Positions 17,626 through 25,254 of a stretch of DNA of 55,891 nucleotides are shown in pieces; positions within the stretch are counted from its first letter, which is position 1; the number at the start of each line of letters is the position of its first letter. Made by a program: the position numbers and the translations under genes. The stretch covers positions 1 to 55,891 of the forward strand of contig JAEERY010000060.1 of assembly GCA_016286035.1 (NCBI GenBank), given 5' to 3'. The stretch is from Lachnospiraceae bacterium. GTDB taxonomy: Bacteria; Bacillota; Clostridia; Lachnospirales; Lachnospiraceae. The notes beneath the pieces are model-generated. The model made no database searches, had not been told where the DNA came from, and worked only from the letters and a program-made list of their open reading frames with translations.

Positions 17626-18513
17626 ATGTTTGATCGAATATTTGCCAACTATTTGGCTGAATGTGGTAAGCTATCAGGCCAGAATTTAAAGGACATTTTT
17701 TCCATTCAGGACAGCAAGCGTGTTCGTCTCGGTGTCATAGCAGTATCCGAAAAACTCATGACAATCGAACAGGTCGAAGAAGTTAACCAATTGCAGGCAG
17801 TTCTCGATAAACGTTTTGGTGATATAGCCATTGAAAAGGGATACCTTAACAACGAGCAGGTGGGTCGTCTGCTTGTTCTCCAGGGTAACTCATATCTCGC
17901 ATTTGTACAATCCGTTGTTGACGGAGGATATCTTTCAATGGAAGAGCTTGAGTCTTCACTCAGCCAGTACCAGCGCGAAAACAATTTCACTCTTTCAAAT
18001 ATAGAAGATCTTAAGAGCTGTGATATCAATCGTATCATGCCCATCTTCCTTTACAATCAGCCGGAGATGTTAAAGGAACTCGCAAGCGTCATCATCCGTA
18101 CATTGGTACGTATAGTTGATTTCCATACATTTATAAACAAGCCTTCAACAATAACAGAGTATTCCTACAAGGCTATATGCAGCCAGGAGATCGGCGGCGA
18201 TCACAGATTCCTGACAGCATTTTCAGGAGATGCTCAGGACAGTTTAAAGGAAATAGCCGTTGCATTCGCAGGTGCCGATAACGTTGATTCAAAAGAAGAC
18301 GCTGTTGATGCCATTTGCGAACTGGTTAACTGTGTAAACGGACTTTTCGCATCGGATATGAGTAATCGCGATGTGGATATAGATATGGAAGCACCCTACG
18401 GCAAACTCGAAGAGGGTGTCCTTAAGGCAGACAAGATTCTTTGCATTCCCGCATATGTTTGTGGAAAGCAGATAGACATTCTGCTAACTATGGATCAGGA
18501 ACATACAATGTAA
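17626..18513 (+). CDS. CheX-like phosphatase-domain protein with MshEN-like N-terminus
   Basis: A 295-residue protein. Residues about 30-95 (RLGVIAVSEKLMTIEQVEEV, RFGDIAIEKGYLNNEQVGRL) form two similar helical repeats like the N-terminal MshEN domain of type II secretion/pilus ATPases, a fold that can bind cyclic di-GMP. Residues about 145-290 resemble CheX, and the E-x-x-N pair of CheX/CheC CheY-phosphatases is present in CELVNCVNGLFAS. It is translationally adjacent to a CheY-like regulator (14 bases), probably its partner. On the plus strand, opposite to the fla operon. The CheX call is fairly confident; the MshEN call is tentative. Confidence 0.7.
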   Translation: MFDRIFANYLAECGKLSGQNLKDIFSIQDSKRVRLGVIAVSEKLMTIEQVEEVNQLQAVLDKRFGDIAIEKGYLNNEQVGRLLVLQGNSYLAFVQSVVDGGYLSMEELESSLSQYQRENNFTLSNIEDLKSCDINRIMPIFLYNQPEMLKELASVIIRTLVRIVDFHTFINKPSTITEYSYKAICSQEIGGDHRFLTAFSGDAQDSLKEIAVAFAGADNVDSKEDAVDAICELVNCVNGLFASDMSNRDVDIDMEAPYGKLEEGVLKADKILCIPAYVCGKQIDILLTMDQEHTM

Positions 18514-18526
18514 GGGGGAGGATGAA

Positions 18527-18883
18527 ATGGCAAAGATTATTATTGTAGATGATTCCAGAATTTTAAGAAAGATCCTCAATGCTACTCTGACCGAAGCAGG
18601 TCATGAGATAGTCGGCGAGGCAGGAAACGGTGAAGAGGTCTTAAAGCTTCTTGAAGAAGTAACGCCCGACCTTATAACACTCGACATCACGATGCCTGTA
18701 ATGGACGGACTTGCTGCTCTTAAGAGCATTAAGGAAAAGTACCCTTCCATCAAGGTGGTAATGGTAAGTGCAGCCGGTCAGAAGAACAAGGTAATGGAAG
18801 CATTAAAGGCAGGTGCCAGTGATTTCCTTCAAAAGCCTTTCGAACCGGAAGATGTAAAACGTGTTGTTTACAAACTTGTTTAA
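18527..18883 (+). CDS. CheY-like single-domain response regulator
   Basis: A 118-residue receiver domain with no output domain. Acidic pocket at VDDS (8-9), phospho-acceptor Asp53 in LITLDITMPVMDG, the Thr/Ser switch in VMVSAAGQ and the conserved Lys in DFLQKPF. Strong GGGGGAGG site before ATG. Co-transcribed with the CheX-like gene. It differs from the cheY inside the fla operon (36998-37360), so it may feed a separate output or act as a phosphate sink. Confidence 0.9.
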   Translation: MAKIIIVDDSRILRKILNATLTEAGHEIVGEAGNGEEVLKLLEEVTPDLITLDITMPVMDGLAALKSIKEKYPSIKVVMVSAAGQKNKVMEALKAGASDFLQKPFEPEDVKRVVYKLV

Positions 18884-18894
18884 ACATAAAAAAG

Positions 18895-18923
18895 AATATC
18901 CGCCAAACGGCGGATATTTTTTT
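18895..18923. terminator. Bidirectional terminator between the cheX/cheY-like pair and the fla/che operon
   Basis: A perfect 10-bp stem AATATCCGCC/GGCGGATATT with an AAAC loop. The plus-strand side is followed by TTTTT and the minus-strand side by CTTTTTTATG, so it can end both convergent transcripts. Confidence 0.93.
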
Positions 18924-18954
18924 GTCTTATTTAAATCTCCTCTTATTCAAGTAT

Positions 18955-19629
18955 CTACTTTGTCGATCTGATAAGATTCTCTGCTATCTCATCATCAGTC
19001 GCATCTGCACTTACCTTGTGCTCTCCCGTAGTTATCTTTCTGTCATATCCCTTGCTTATAAGGAACTTATCAAAAGCTGCGGCATCATCGATAACACCCG
19101 CATCCTTTAACTTTCTTGAAACCGTATCAGAACCGTCTCCCGAATTTACCATTATGGAGATATTTCCGCTTGCAGGCTTTGTTGTTTCCTTAGTCGGCTC
19201 TGCTTCTTTGGTAGGTGTGGGCTTTGCTTCCTCAGTGGGTTTTGCTTCCTTTGTAGGCTCCGGCTCGGGAGTAGGTGTAGGCGTCGGTGTGGGAAGCACT
19301 TCCTCTGTAGGTTCCGGTGTCGGTACTGCTTCTACGGTAGGTTCCGCTTCTTTTGTCGGTTCAACAGCTTCGGTAACTTCAGGTGTATTTTCTATCACCT
19401 CTATTGAAGGAGCGACTGTTGCAGCATCTTTACCTTCGGGTGTTAAAGTGTTGTTACCGACATCGGCCAGCGTCGATGCCGCTTCCACCATTCCCAGTTC
19501 TTTTGCTCTTGCTTTTATCATGTCATCGGACATCTCGGATTTTTTATCACCTGCGCCCGATATTATAAACACGGCACATGTCACAAGTATACCTATGCCG
19601 ATACCTCTCAAATAACTCTTCAGATTCAT
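18955..19629 (-). CDS. Membrane-anchored Pro/Thr/Glu-rich protein with MltG N-terminal-like domain
   Basis: A 224-residue protein, last gene of the fla/che operon. Residues 8-26 are a membrane anchor. About 75-150 is a low-complexity linker of repeated PTPEP, PTKEA and PTEEA units. The C-terminus (about 155-220: ISIMVNSGDGSDTVSRKLKD, GVIDDAAAFDKFLI, TTGEHKVSADATDDEI) resembles the LysM-like N-terminal module of MltG/YceG lytic transglycosylases. The catalytic domain is missing, so it is unlikely to cut peptidoglycan itself. It could bind glycan or interact with the envelope outside the membrane. Starts 5 bases after the DUF6115 gene. Confidence 0.7.
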   Translation of the reverse strand: MNLKSYLRGIGIGILVTCAVFIISGAGDKKSEMSDDMIKARAKELGMVEAASTLADVGNNTLTPEGKDAATVAPSIEVIENTPEVTEAVEPTKEAEPTVEAVPTPEPTEEVLPTPTPTPTPEPEPTKEAKPTEEAKPTPTKEAEPTKETTKPASGNISIMVNSGDGSDTVSRKLKDAGVIDDAAAFDKFLISKGYDRKITTGEHKVSADATDDEIAENLIRSTK

Positions 19630-19634
19630 ATTAC

Positions 19635-20537
19635 TCAGATTCCCTCAAAAAGATCGATAACAAGCTTTACTTCCCCTATTCCAAGTCCGAGTTCCTTGGC
19701 GATCGCCATATTGGATTTACCGGCCTTGTGAAGCTCAAGTATTCGGTCATTATTATTTGGTGTGTTTCCGACAGATGCAAACATCAGATCAACATTTCCG
19801 TCAGATACCACCGGCGTCTTCTCGGCTTTTGCCTTTGAAGACTTTTTCTTTGGCGTGGGCTTTATGTCCTGCCCTACCTCTATGATATCAAGGTCAGGCT
19901 TTGTTACCGGAAGCTCCTCAAATACTGCTTCGCTGTTGTCCTGAGCCTTATCATCGTTAGGAGTATTGCTTGTATATCCGAAGCTCTTTTTTTCACCGTT
20001 CTCGTGTTTTACGGGACTCACATATCCGAATCCCTTTCCGTAATCCTGTTTGGGATCATCTTCCTTAGCAGGTTTAACAGGTTCACTCTGCACCTTCTGG
20101 ATCTGCTCGGTCTGTGTCGATACTTCCTCTGCAGCGACCTTGGCAGACTTTGTGAGCTGATTCAGTTCAGCCGCGGTGTTCTTTACCTGCGCATGCTTGT
20201 TGTTTAACATGTCATACAGAAACATGACTTCATCATGATTCTTATGTATCTGATCAAGTACCGTTGTGGAATACTCATCCACTGCACTCATCTTCTCATT
20301 GGTTATGCGATCCAGGGTCCTTTCCATGCGATCCCTGTTCTCACTCAAATATTCCTGAGCCGCCTCATCAAGCTTGAACTTTGCTCCCTCAACTTCCTTG
20401 TCAAGAAGCTCCCTTATGAGCTTGCGTTCTTCCTCTTCGTCAAGTCCTGAAGCCGAAGAGCCTTTATCGGACATAAAAAAACTCACCGTAAACAGTATCG
20501 CTCCGGCTATCAAAACTATAATCTCCGCTGCATGCAT
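19635..20537 (-). CDS. DUF6115-type membrane protein, SwrB-like
   Basis: A 300-residue protein with one N-terminal membrane helix (4-22), a long charged coiled coil (about 35-140, EEEERKLIRELLDKEVEGAK), a low-complexity middle and a C-terminal helix-turn-helix-like segment (NDRILELHKAGKSNMAIAKE, LGLGIGEVKLVIDLFEG). Size class, topology and the place after fliA and before rpsB recall Bacillus SwrB, which promotes basal-body export activation. That is an inference from architecture and position, not from strong sequence identity. Confidence 0.65.
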   Translation of the reverse strand: MHAAEIIVLIAGAILFTVSFFMSDKGSSASGLDEEEERKLIRELLDKEVEGAKFKLDEAAQEYLSENRDRMERTLDRITNEKMSAVDEYSTTVLDQIHKNHDEVMFLYDMLNNKHAQVKNTAAELNQLTKSAKVAAEEVSTQTEQIQKVQSEPVKPAKEDDPKQDYGKGFGYVSPVKHENGEKKSFGYTSNTPNDDKAQDNSEAVFEELPVTKPDLDIIEVGQDIKPTPKKKSSKAKAEKTPVVSDGNVDLMFASVGNTPNNNDRILELHKAGKSNMAIAKELGLGIGEVKLVIDLFEGI

Positions 20538-20564
20538 CCTCTTTATTTCCCCTTTAAATCATAT

Positions 20565-20888
20565 TTATATCTTCATATCAAAGCCGCCGCCAAGAAACGG
20601 TGCCTTGATCTGAGGCTTTTCCTTTTCTTCACCATGCTTATCACGACCCTTGCCGCCGTCACCGTCGTAAGAGTTATTTCCCTTTTCCTTGGCATCGAAC
20701 TTCTGGTGTCTGAACTCTCCCTTGTCCTTCTCCTGGACCTGGTTTAATTTCTCATCCACGTTCTGATCGATCTGATGCTGGAAATTGGTATGATCCATCA
20801 TCATGCGCATATCTTCATGCTGACGCATGGCATTGTAATCCTGAACTCCCGTCATAGCACCGTTTAGGTGCACAGCATCTATACCCAT
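20565..20888 (-). CDS. Hypothetical 107-residue hydrophilic protein
   Basis: I do not recognise this gene. It begins MGIDAVHLNGAMTGVQDYNA, continues with Met/His/Gln-rich sequence (RQHEDMRMMMDHTNFQHQ) and a highly charged Gly/Asp/Lys stretch, and ends PFLGGGFDMKI. There is no membrane or signal segment. It is likely partly disordered. GGGGAG precedes ATG 20888, and the gene fits between fapA-like and DUF6115 genes with 21 and 27 base gaps. Its position suggests a flagellar role or accessory, but nothing in the sequence shows which. Confidence 0.65.
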   Translation of the reverse strand: MGIDAVHLNGAMTGVQDYNAMRQHEDMRMMMDHTNFQHQIDQNVDEKLNQVQEKDKGEFRHQKFDAKEKGNNSYDGDGGKGRDKHGEEKEKPQIKAPFLGGGFDMKI

Positions 20889-20909
20889 ATCTTCTCCCCT
20901 GTAACCTGA

Positions 20910-22496
20910 CTACAACCCGAGCATCTTGACATTGCCCTGACTCTTTACGAACTTGCAATGCTGTACGCTCTCTTTAATCATCTTTGAAACATCCGATATC
21001 ACTATCTGGGTTCCAGGATAAACAGTATCGATCACTTTTACACAAGCGTCCTTGTCTGTCTCCATAGCTATCCCCAGTTCATCCTGTTCGGTCTTTAACT
21101 CTCTTTGTTCCTTGAGCTTTATCTTTGACAGATTGTAAATGTTCTTTACATTATCAAGCTGCTCTTCGCTAAGCTCCTGTCCTTCGGCTATACGATCCCT
21201 TGCCGCTTCCATGATGGGTACGGCTCTTGCAAGGACCTTGTCTATCTCTTCTATCTGATCGGTAACTTCCTTGTATCTTTTCTTTGCCACGGCACTTAAG
21301 CCTATCTCGAGAATGGTATTCGTTCCCATCTCGGATCCTAAGATCTTTGCTTCTATCAGACTGGTGGCATTCACCTTACCGCCCGATATGAATCCCTTTT
21401 TGCCGCCTACATGGACTTCCGTACCGGCAACGACATTGCTGTGCATGATCGATCCGCTCTCGACATATCCCGCTGCTTCAACGGTGGAATTTTCTATGAA
21501 CTTGGCAATGATATTGCCTTCGCTCTTTAAGACTCCCTTGCCCATGCCGTTCATGCCTCTGGCTATGGTTATGTTTCCGCCGGCTTCGATCTCGGCCCCT
21601 TCAACAACACCCTTTACCTCAACATTGCCCTTGGCTTTAACGGAGAAGTTGGAGCAGACATTGCCGTTTACCTGAACATTTCCTTCATATACTATATTTC
21701 CGGTCGAAGGATCGACGTTCTCGACTTCCATTACGTTTCCGACAAAAACTCTGCCGCCCGTTAACATTACATGTCCGTCACACTCGGCATATATCTCGGT
21801 ACCGTCTTCGTTGATCGAGATGTTCTTTCCGTATTTTAATATCTTTCGGTTTACCTTGGCAGGCTGTGTTACGCCTCCCATGATATCCTTGCCCGGAGTT
21901 CCCTTGACTTCTTTTGTCAGTCTTGCAAGCAACTGACCTTTTTCGACATGGTTGATGATATTTAAATTAAAGAAGTCTACCGAGCCGTCTTCATTAAGAG
22001 TAGGCCTTACATGAAGATCGGTATTGAAAAAATACTCGATCGAAGCATTCTTACCCTGTATGGGAGGCTGTCCGTTAGCCAGTATTATCTCCTGGTTATA
22101 CATCCTGCTCATAAGGTAGAAATCGATCGCGCATTCATCGATACCGAATTTGATACCCTTATATTTCAGATCCGATAAGATCTCGTCTTTAGTGATCTCT
22201 TTTCCTTTATCGGACGCACAAGTAAAACGCCCCCGGGCACACATCCTGTCGGCGTCTATGGTTACGAACATCTCCTCGTTCACCGGGATCAGTTCGTCGT
22301 TATTAAGTAAAACCGCAGTCTCGGATTCAAGTTCCGATACCGCTTTGTTCAGTGCAGGAAGATCATACATCAGCTTATGGAAACTCAGATAATCTATGAC
22401 ATCCGAAACATCCAGTGCCTCTCCCCCGTCAGTAGGCGGATACAGCTTAAGCCAGGTCTTCCCGTCCTGTCCTACGAGCTGAAAATACCCATTCAC
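20910..22496 (-). CDS. FapA family (DUF342) protein
   Basis: A 528-residue DUF342 protein. The N-terminal third (1-150) is a variable domain with an acidic region. The middle (about 170-370) is a parallel beta-helix rich in Gly/Asn/Val repeats (NVMEVENVDPSTGNIVYEGN, VEVKGVVEGAEIEAGGNITI). The C-terminal part (about 380-510) is a coiled coil. Such proteins are linked with polymer assembly and polarity (FapA in Vibrio affects flagellar and pilus regulation); the mechanism is unclear. It starts with GTG at 22494-22496 behind AGGAG, 3 bases after fliA. Confidence 0.82.
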   Translation of the reverse strand: MNGYFQLVGQDGKTWLKLYPPTDGGEALDVSDVIDYLSFHKLMYDLPALNKAVSELESETAVLLNNDELIPVNEEMFVTIDADRMCARGRFTCASDKGKEITKDEILSDLKYKGIKFGIDECAIDFYLMSRMYNQEIILANGQPPIQGKNASIEYFFNTDLHVRPTLNEDGSVDFFNLNIINHVEKGQLLARLTKEVKGTPGKDIMGGVTQPAKVNRKILKYGKNISINEDGTEIYAECDGHVMLTGGRVFVGNVMEVENVDPSTGNIVYEGNVQVNGNVCSNFSVKAKGNVEVKGVVEGAEIEAGGNITIARGMNGMGKGVLKSEGNIIAKFIENSTVEAAGYVESGSIMHSNVVAGTEVHVGGKKGFISGGKVNATSLIEAKILGSEMGTNTILEIGLSAVAKKRYKEVTDQIEEIDKVLARAVPIMEAARDRIAEGQELSEEQLDNVKNIYNLSKIKLKEQRELKTEQDELGIAMETDKDACVKVIDTVYPGTQIVISDVSKMIKESVQHCKFVKSQGNVKMLGL

Positions 22497-22499
22497 ACT

Positions 22500-23267
22500 C
22501 TATACTCCTGCCAAAAACCCCATATACCTTCCCATCTTGTCCTTCATCCTGGTCAAAGCCTTGGTATGAAGCTGGGAAACTCTTGATTCGGATACTTCAA
22601 GGATAACGCTTATCTCCTTTAAAGTAAGGTCCTCATAATAATATAATTCAATAACTCTTCTTTCCTTCTCGGTAAGAAGGTTAAGTGAATCCCTCAATAC
22701 TTCCTTAAGCTCGTTCTGTTCGTAACGCTCTTCCGGATTTGCGAAATGCGTACTGCTGGTACGACCGTTGGGAACATCGCTTCCCTGTTCCATGAATTCA
22801 TTGAGTGAGACCACATTTGTTATCTTAAGCTGTGACTGCCACTCATTGTATTCATCCTGGGAAATGCCGATCTTCTCTGCTATCTCCTCGTCACTGGCAT
22901 TCCTGCCCGTAAGACTCTCTATCTCTCTGATGGCAGAGTCTATCTGCTTCTGTCTCTGACGTACCGTACGCGGTATCCAGTCCATCTTTCTGATCTGATC
23001 GAGAATCTCTCCCCTGATCCTCAAAGATGCATAGGTCTCAAACTTATTCTGCTTATTTAAGTCATACTTGTCTATAGCATCGATAAGTCCGAAGACACCA
23101 TAACTAACAAGATCGTCGTACTCGACATTGTAGCCCAGGTACATGCTGAGCCTTCCGGCAACGATCTTAACCAATGGCGCATATTCCAATATTAACTTTT
23201 CTCTTAAGTCAGCAGCTTTGGTCCTGTTGTAATCCAACCAGAGACGCTCTCTAGCACTCTCGTCCAT
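22500..23267 (-). CDS. fliA: RNA polymerase sigma-28 factor FliA/SigD
   Basis: A 255-residue sigma-70 family factor of the FliA/WhiG group that transcribes late flagellar and chemotaxis genes. Region 2 (YDDLVSYGVFGLIDAIDKYD, FETYASLRIRGEILDQIRKM), region 3 (REIESLTGRNASDEEIAEKI) and region 4 (LTLKEISVILEVSESRVSQL) are all present; region 1.1 is absent as expected. Its only Shine-Dalgarno-like GGGG lies in the loop of a perfect 8-bp hairpin that ends at the start codon. No flgM is in the window. Confidence 0.95.
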   Translation of the reverse strand: MDESARERLWLDYNRTKAADLREKLILEYAPLVKIVAGRLSMYLGYNVEYDDLVSYGVFGLIDAIDKYDLNKQNKFETYASLRIRGEILDQIRKMDWIPRTVRQRQKQIDSAIREIESLTGRNASDEEIAEKIGISQDEYNEWQSQLKITNVVSLNEFMEQGSDVPNGRTSSTHFANPEERYEQNELKEVLRDSLNLLTEKERRVIELYYYEDLTLKEISVILEVSESRVSQLHTKALTRMKDKMGRYMGFLAGV

Positions 23268-23288
23268 ATTGAAACCCCATTTTCAATA
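23267..23288 (-). promoter_or_regulatory. Perfect hairpin at the fliA translation start
   Basis: Minus-strand TATTGAAA-ATGGGG-TTTCAATA: 8 bp perfect, loop of 6 holding the only GGGG upstream of fliA. The last paired base is the A of the ATG (23265-23267). The form suggests translational control, or a protein-binding operator. Confidence 0.6.
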
Positions 23289-23294
23289 CATCTT

Positions 23295-23636
23295 TTATGA
23301 TCTTTCCACAGGAGGTCTGTTACCGAAATCCTTCGCCGTGGATGCTGCATCATTTATCTCGCTCTCGTCCTTCTCTACGACCGTTCCCTCGGGAGGAAGC
23401 TCTTCTTCCTGTTCTTCCTCTTCGGGTTCTTTCTCGTTCATCTTTTCAAAATTATAGATGAGCTTTTGAAGGACACTGCCCATTATGTAAAATACGATCA
23501 AAACGATCAAAAGTATGATCAGCGCACTCTTCATCGTATAGCCGATGATGTATGTGATTATACTGGTGATCGCTCCGGCAAGCAGCATCACAAATGCCGG
23601 TAACATTTTCAGCCTTGTGCTCATACCACCTGTCAT
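23295..23636 (-). CDS. Small membrane protein of the fla operon
   Basis: A 113-residue protein. Two hydrophobic helices (about 10-33 and 36-62), then a strongly acidic tail (EKMNEKEPEEEEQEEELPPE). No family recognised. Its start overlaps the cheD stop as TAATG, and GAGG is upstream, so it is translationally coupled to cheD. Located between cheD and fliA, where small integral membrane proteins are often found in clostridial fla operons. Function unknown; a stator or export accessory is only a guess. Confidence 0.75.
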   Translation of the reverse strand: MTGGMSTRLKMLPAFVMLLAGAITSIITYIIGYTMKSALIILLIVLIVFYIMGSVLQKLIYNFEKMNEKEPEEEEQEEELPPEGTVVEKDESEINDAASTAKDFGNRPPVERS

Positions 23637-24115
23637 TAAATAATCCTCAATTCCTTACCGATCGCTCTGATATGATACTCACCCGTTTCAGGGAAGAACT
23701 CTACGGTTCTGCCGTATGTATCACCCGTATCCTCTGCGACCAGTCTTATCTTTAACTCAGATAATTTCTTTTTTACAGCTTCTACATTGCGTTCACCGAC
23801 TCTGAGTGTCGGTGAGTTTGTGTTCACACTGAACATCTGAGCCCCGCCGGCGATCTTAGCCACCAGCCTGGTTCTTACAGCTCCACTTGCGATTACCCTG
23901 TCAAGAAGTTCCGCTACCCCCGTATCGGCAAATTTTGCCTTGTTGGAATTCTGAGTTATACTTGTCGAATCAGGAAGCATTACATGTACCATCCCCGATA
24001 CCTTGCTTACTGGATCGTATAACACACACCCTACACAGGACCCGAGTCCCATGGTGATAATGCTGTCAGAACCGGCACAGACATTCATATCAGCCATGCC
24101 AACCTTTATTACCAT
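23636..24115 (-). CDS. cheD: Chemoreceptor glutamine deamidase CheD
   Basis: A 159-residue CheD. Catalytic Cys27 in TMGLGSCVGC, the His in GMVHVML and GGAQMF in KIAGGAQMFSVN are visible. It deamidates receptor glutamines and, in Bacillus, binds CheC to boost its CheY-P phosphatase activity; cheC is the adjacent gene. ATG 24115 is chosen with GAGGGAAGATTG upstream; the preceding TTG codon would add one residue only. 17 bases from cheC. Confidence 0.95.
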   Translation of the reverse strand: MVIKVGMADMNVCAGSDSIITMGLGSCVGCVLYDPVSKVSGMVHVMLPDSTSITQNSNKAKFADTGVAELLDRVIASGAVRTRLVAKIAGGAQMFSVNTNSPTLRVGERNVEAVKKKLSELKIRLVAEDTGDTYGRTVEFFPETGEYHIRAIGKELRII

Positions 24116-24132
24116 CAATCTTCCCTCAAATT

Positions 24133-24747
24133 TTATGAAATCAATCCCAATGCCTTGAGAATCTTCTCATATGATTCAATATCCGGAACCATGATAAAGA
24201 AACCGTCTATCTCTATCTCATCCGATATCTGCGACTGTATCAAAAGGATATTGTCTCCGTATATACCGAACTGTATCGCCGGCACACTTAAAATCGCCCC
24301 TGCCATATCAATAGCAAGATCGGGCACCGTCGGATATATGCACATATTCGTCATCGTAGAGAGCGCATTTAAGTACGCTCCCGTGATGATATTTGAAATC
24401 TCTTTAAAAGCGGATTGTTCCATCTCGCCAAAATCACCGCTGGCGTAACCCATCATCATCTTTGTTACCAGATGAAGGGCAACATCCTTTTTGACAAGAA
24501 AGAGGATACTTCCAGTTATATCTCCCTCGACACCAAGATAAGAGCCAACCATTTCCTGCTCTTCTCCGCCGAGGATCGCACCTACGTCTTTGAATTCCAG
24601 CAGTTTGACCTGCGGAACCTTCATATCTACTTTTGACTGAAGCAAAGATGCAAGTGCCGTCGTCGCATTTCCTGCGCCTATGTTACCGAGTTCTGCCAAA
24701 ACATCGATGTACTGCGCGGTAATGTTCTCTAATGAGGTATCTGACAT
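24133..24747 (-). CDS. cheC: CheY-P phosphatase CheC
   Basis: A 204-residue CheC. Both pseudo-symmetric E-x-x-N active-site motifs are intact: LAELGNIGAGNATTALA (about 15-31) and KEISNIITGAYLNAL (about 115-129). It removes phosphate from CheY-P and is regulated by CheD. TAG of cheW is directly followed by ATG with GGAGGAAGCGT, so translation is tightly coupled. Confidence 0.95.
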   Translation of the reverse strand: MSDTSLENITAQYIDVLAELGNIGAGNATTALASLLQSKVDMKVPQVKLLEFKDVGAILGGEEQEMVGSYLGVEGDITGSILFLVKKDVALHLVTKMMMGYASGDFGEMEQSAFKEISNIITGAYLNALSTMTNMCIYPTVPDLAIDMAGAILSVPAIQFGIYGDNILLIQSQISDEIEIDGFFIMVPDIESYEKILKALGLIS

Positions 24748-25212
24748 CTACGCTTCCTCCTTGCTGGATTTATCATAAAGCACTACATTGATATCTAAGA
24801 GTGACACCAGTGATCCGTCAACCTTTCCGACTGCATTTACGAAATGATTCTCATCCGAATTGTCGTAAGGCAGCTTCTCTATCTGGTCTTCTTCCAAAGC
24901 AACAACCTCTTTGACCGCATCAACGATAAGACCAATCTTTCCGAAGTTCTCGGTCTTTATGATTATGATCCTGGTCGTCTTTGAATACTCTATCTCTTCG
25001 AGTCCCATCTTAAGTCTAAGGTTCATGATCGGAACGATCTCACCTCTTAAGTTGATGACTCCCTTGATATAGGGCGCAACGTTTGGAACTCTCGTGATCC
25101 TCTGCATACGAACGATATTGTCGATTATGCTGATATCAACGCCGTAGAATTCCTCGCCCACTTCGATCTTTATATATTGTATAGCCTCTGAAAAAACTTT
25201 AACCTCGTTCAT
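24748..25212 (-). CDS. cheW: Chemotaxis coupling protein CheW
   Basis: A 154-residue CheW, the SH3-like adaptor linking receptors to CheA. Characteristic segments: FYGVDISIIDNIVRMQRITR, VPNVAPYIKGVINLRGEIVP, and GLIVDAVKEVVAL. Start ATG 25212 is chosen because GGGAG lies 7 bases upstream; an in-frame ATG six codons earlier lacks one. Between cheA and cheC in the operon. Confidence 0.96.
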   Translation of the reverse strand: MNEVKVFSEAIQYIKIEVGEEFYGVDISIIDNIVRMQRITRVPNVAPYIKGVINLRGEIVPIMNLRLKMGLEEIEYSKTTRIIIIKTENFGKIGLIVDAVKEVVALEEDQIEKLPYDNSDENHFVNAVGKVDGSLVSLLDINVVLYDKSSKEEA

Positions 25213-25254
25213 TAGCGTTCTCCCTTTCAAATAAGCTTAACTACTTATCATCCG

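Noticed and set aside
19180-19400. Tandem-like repeats resembling a repeat array
   Set aside because: They are in-frame codons for PTP/PTKEA/PTEEA units of a coding linker, irregular in length, with no spacer structure as in CRISPR.
19016-19615. 199-codon plus-strand frame rich in Gly/Val/Ser
   Set aside because: It is the reverse complement of the PTP-rich linker of the minus-strand MltG-like gene; its repetitiveness comes from that linker.
24116-24118. TTG as the cheD start
   Set aside because: It adds one residue directly before an ATG that has the better spacing to GAGGG.
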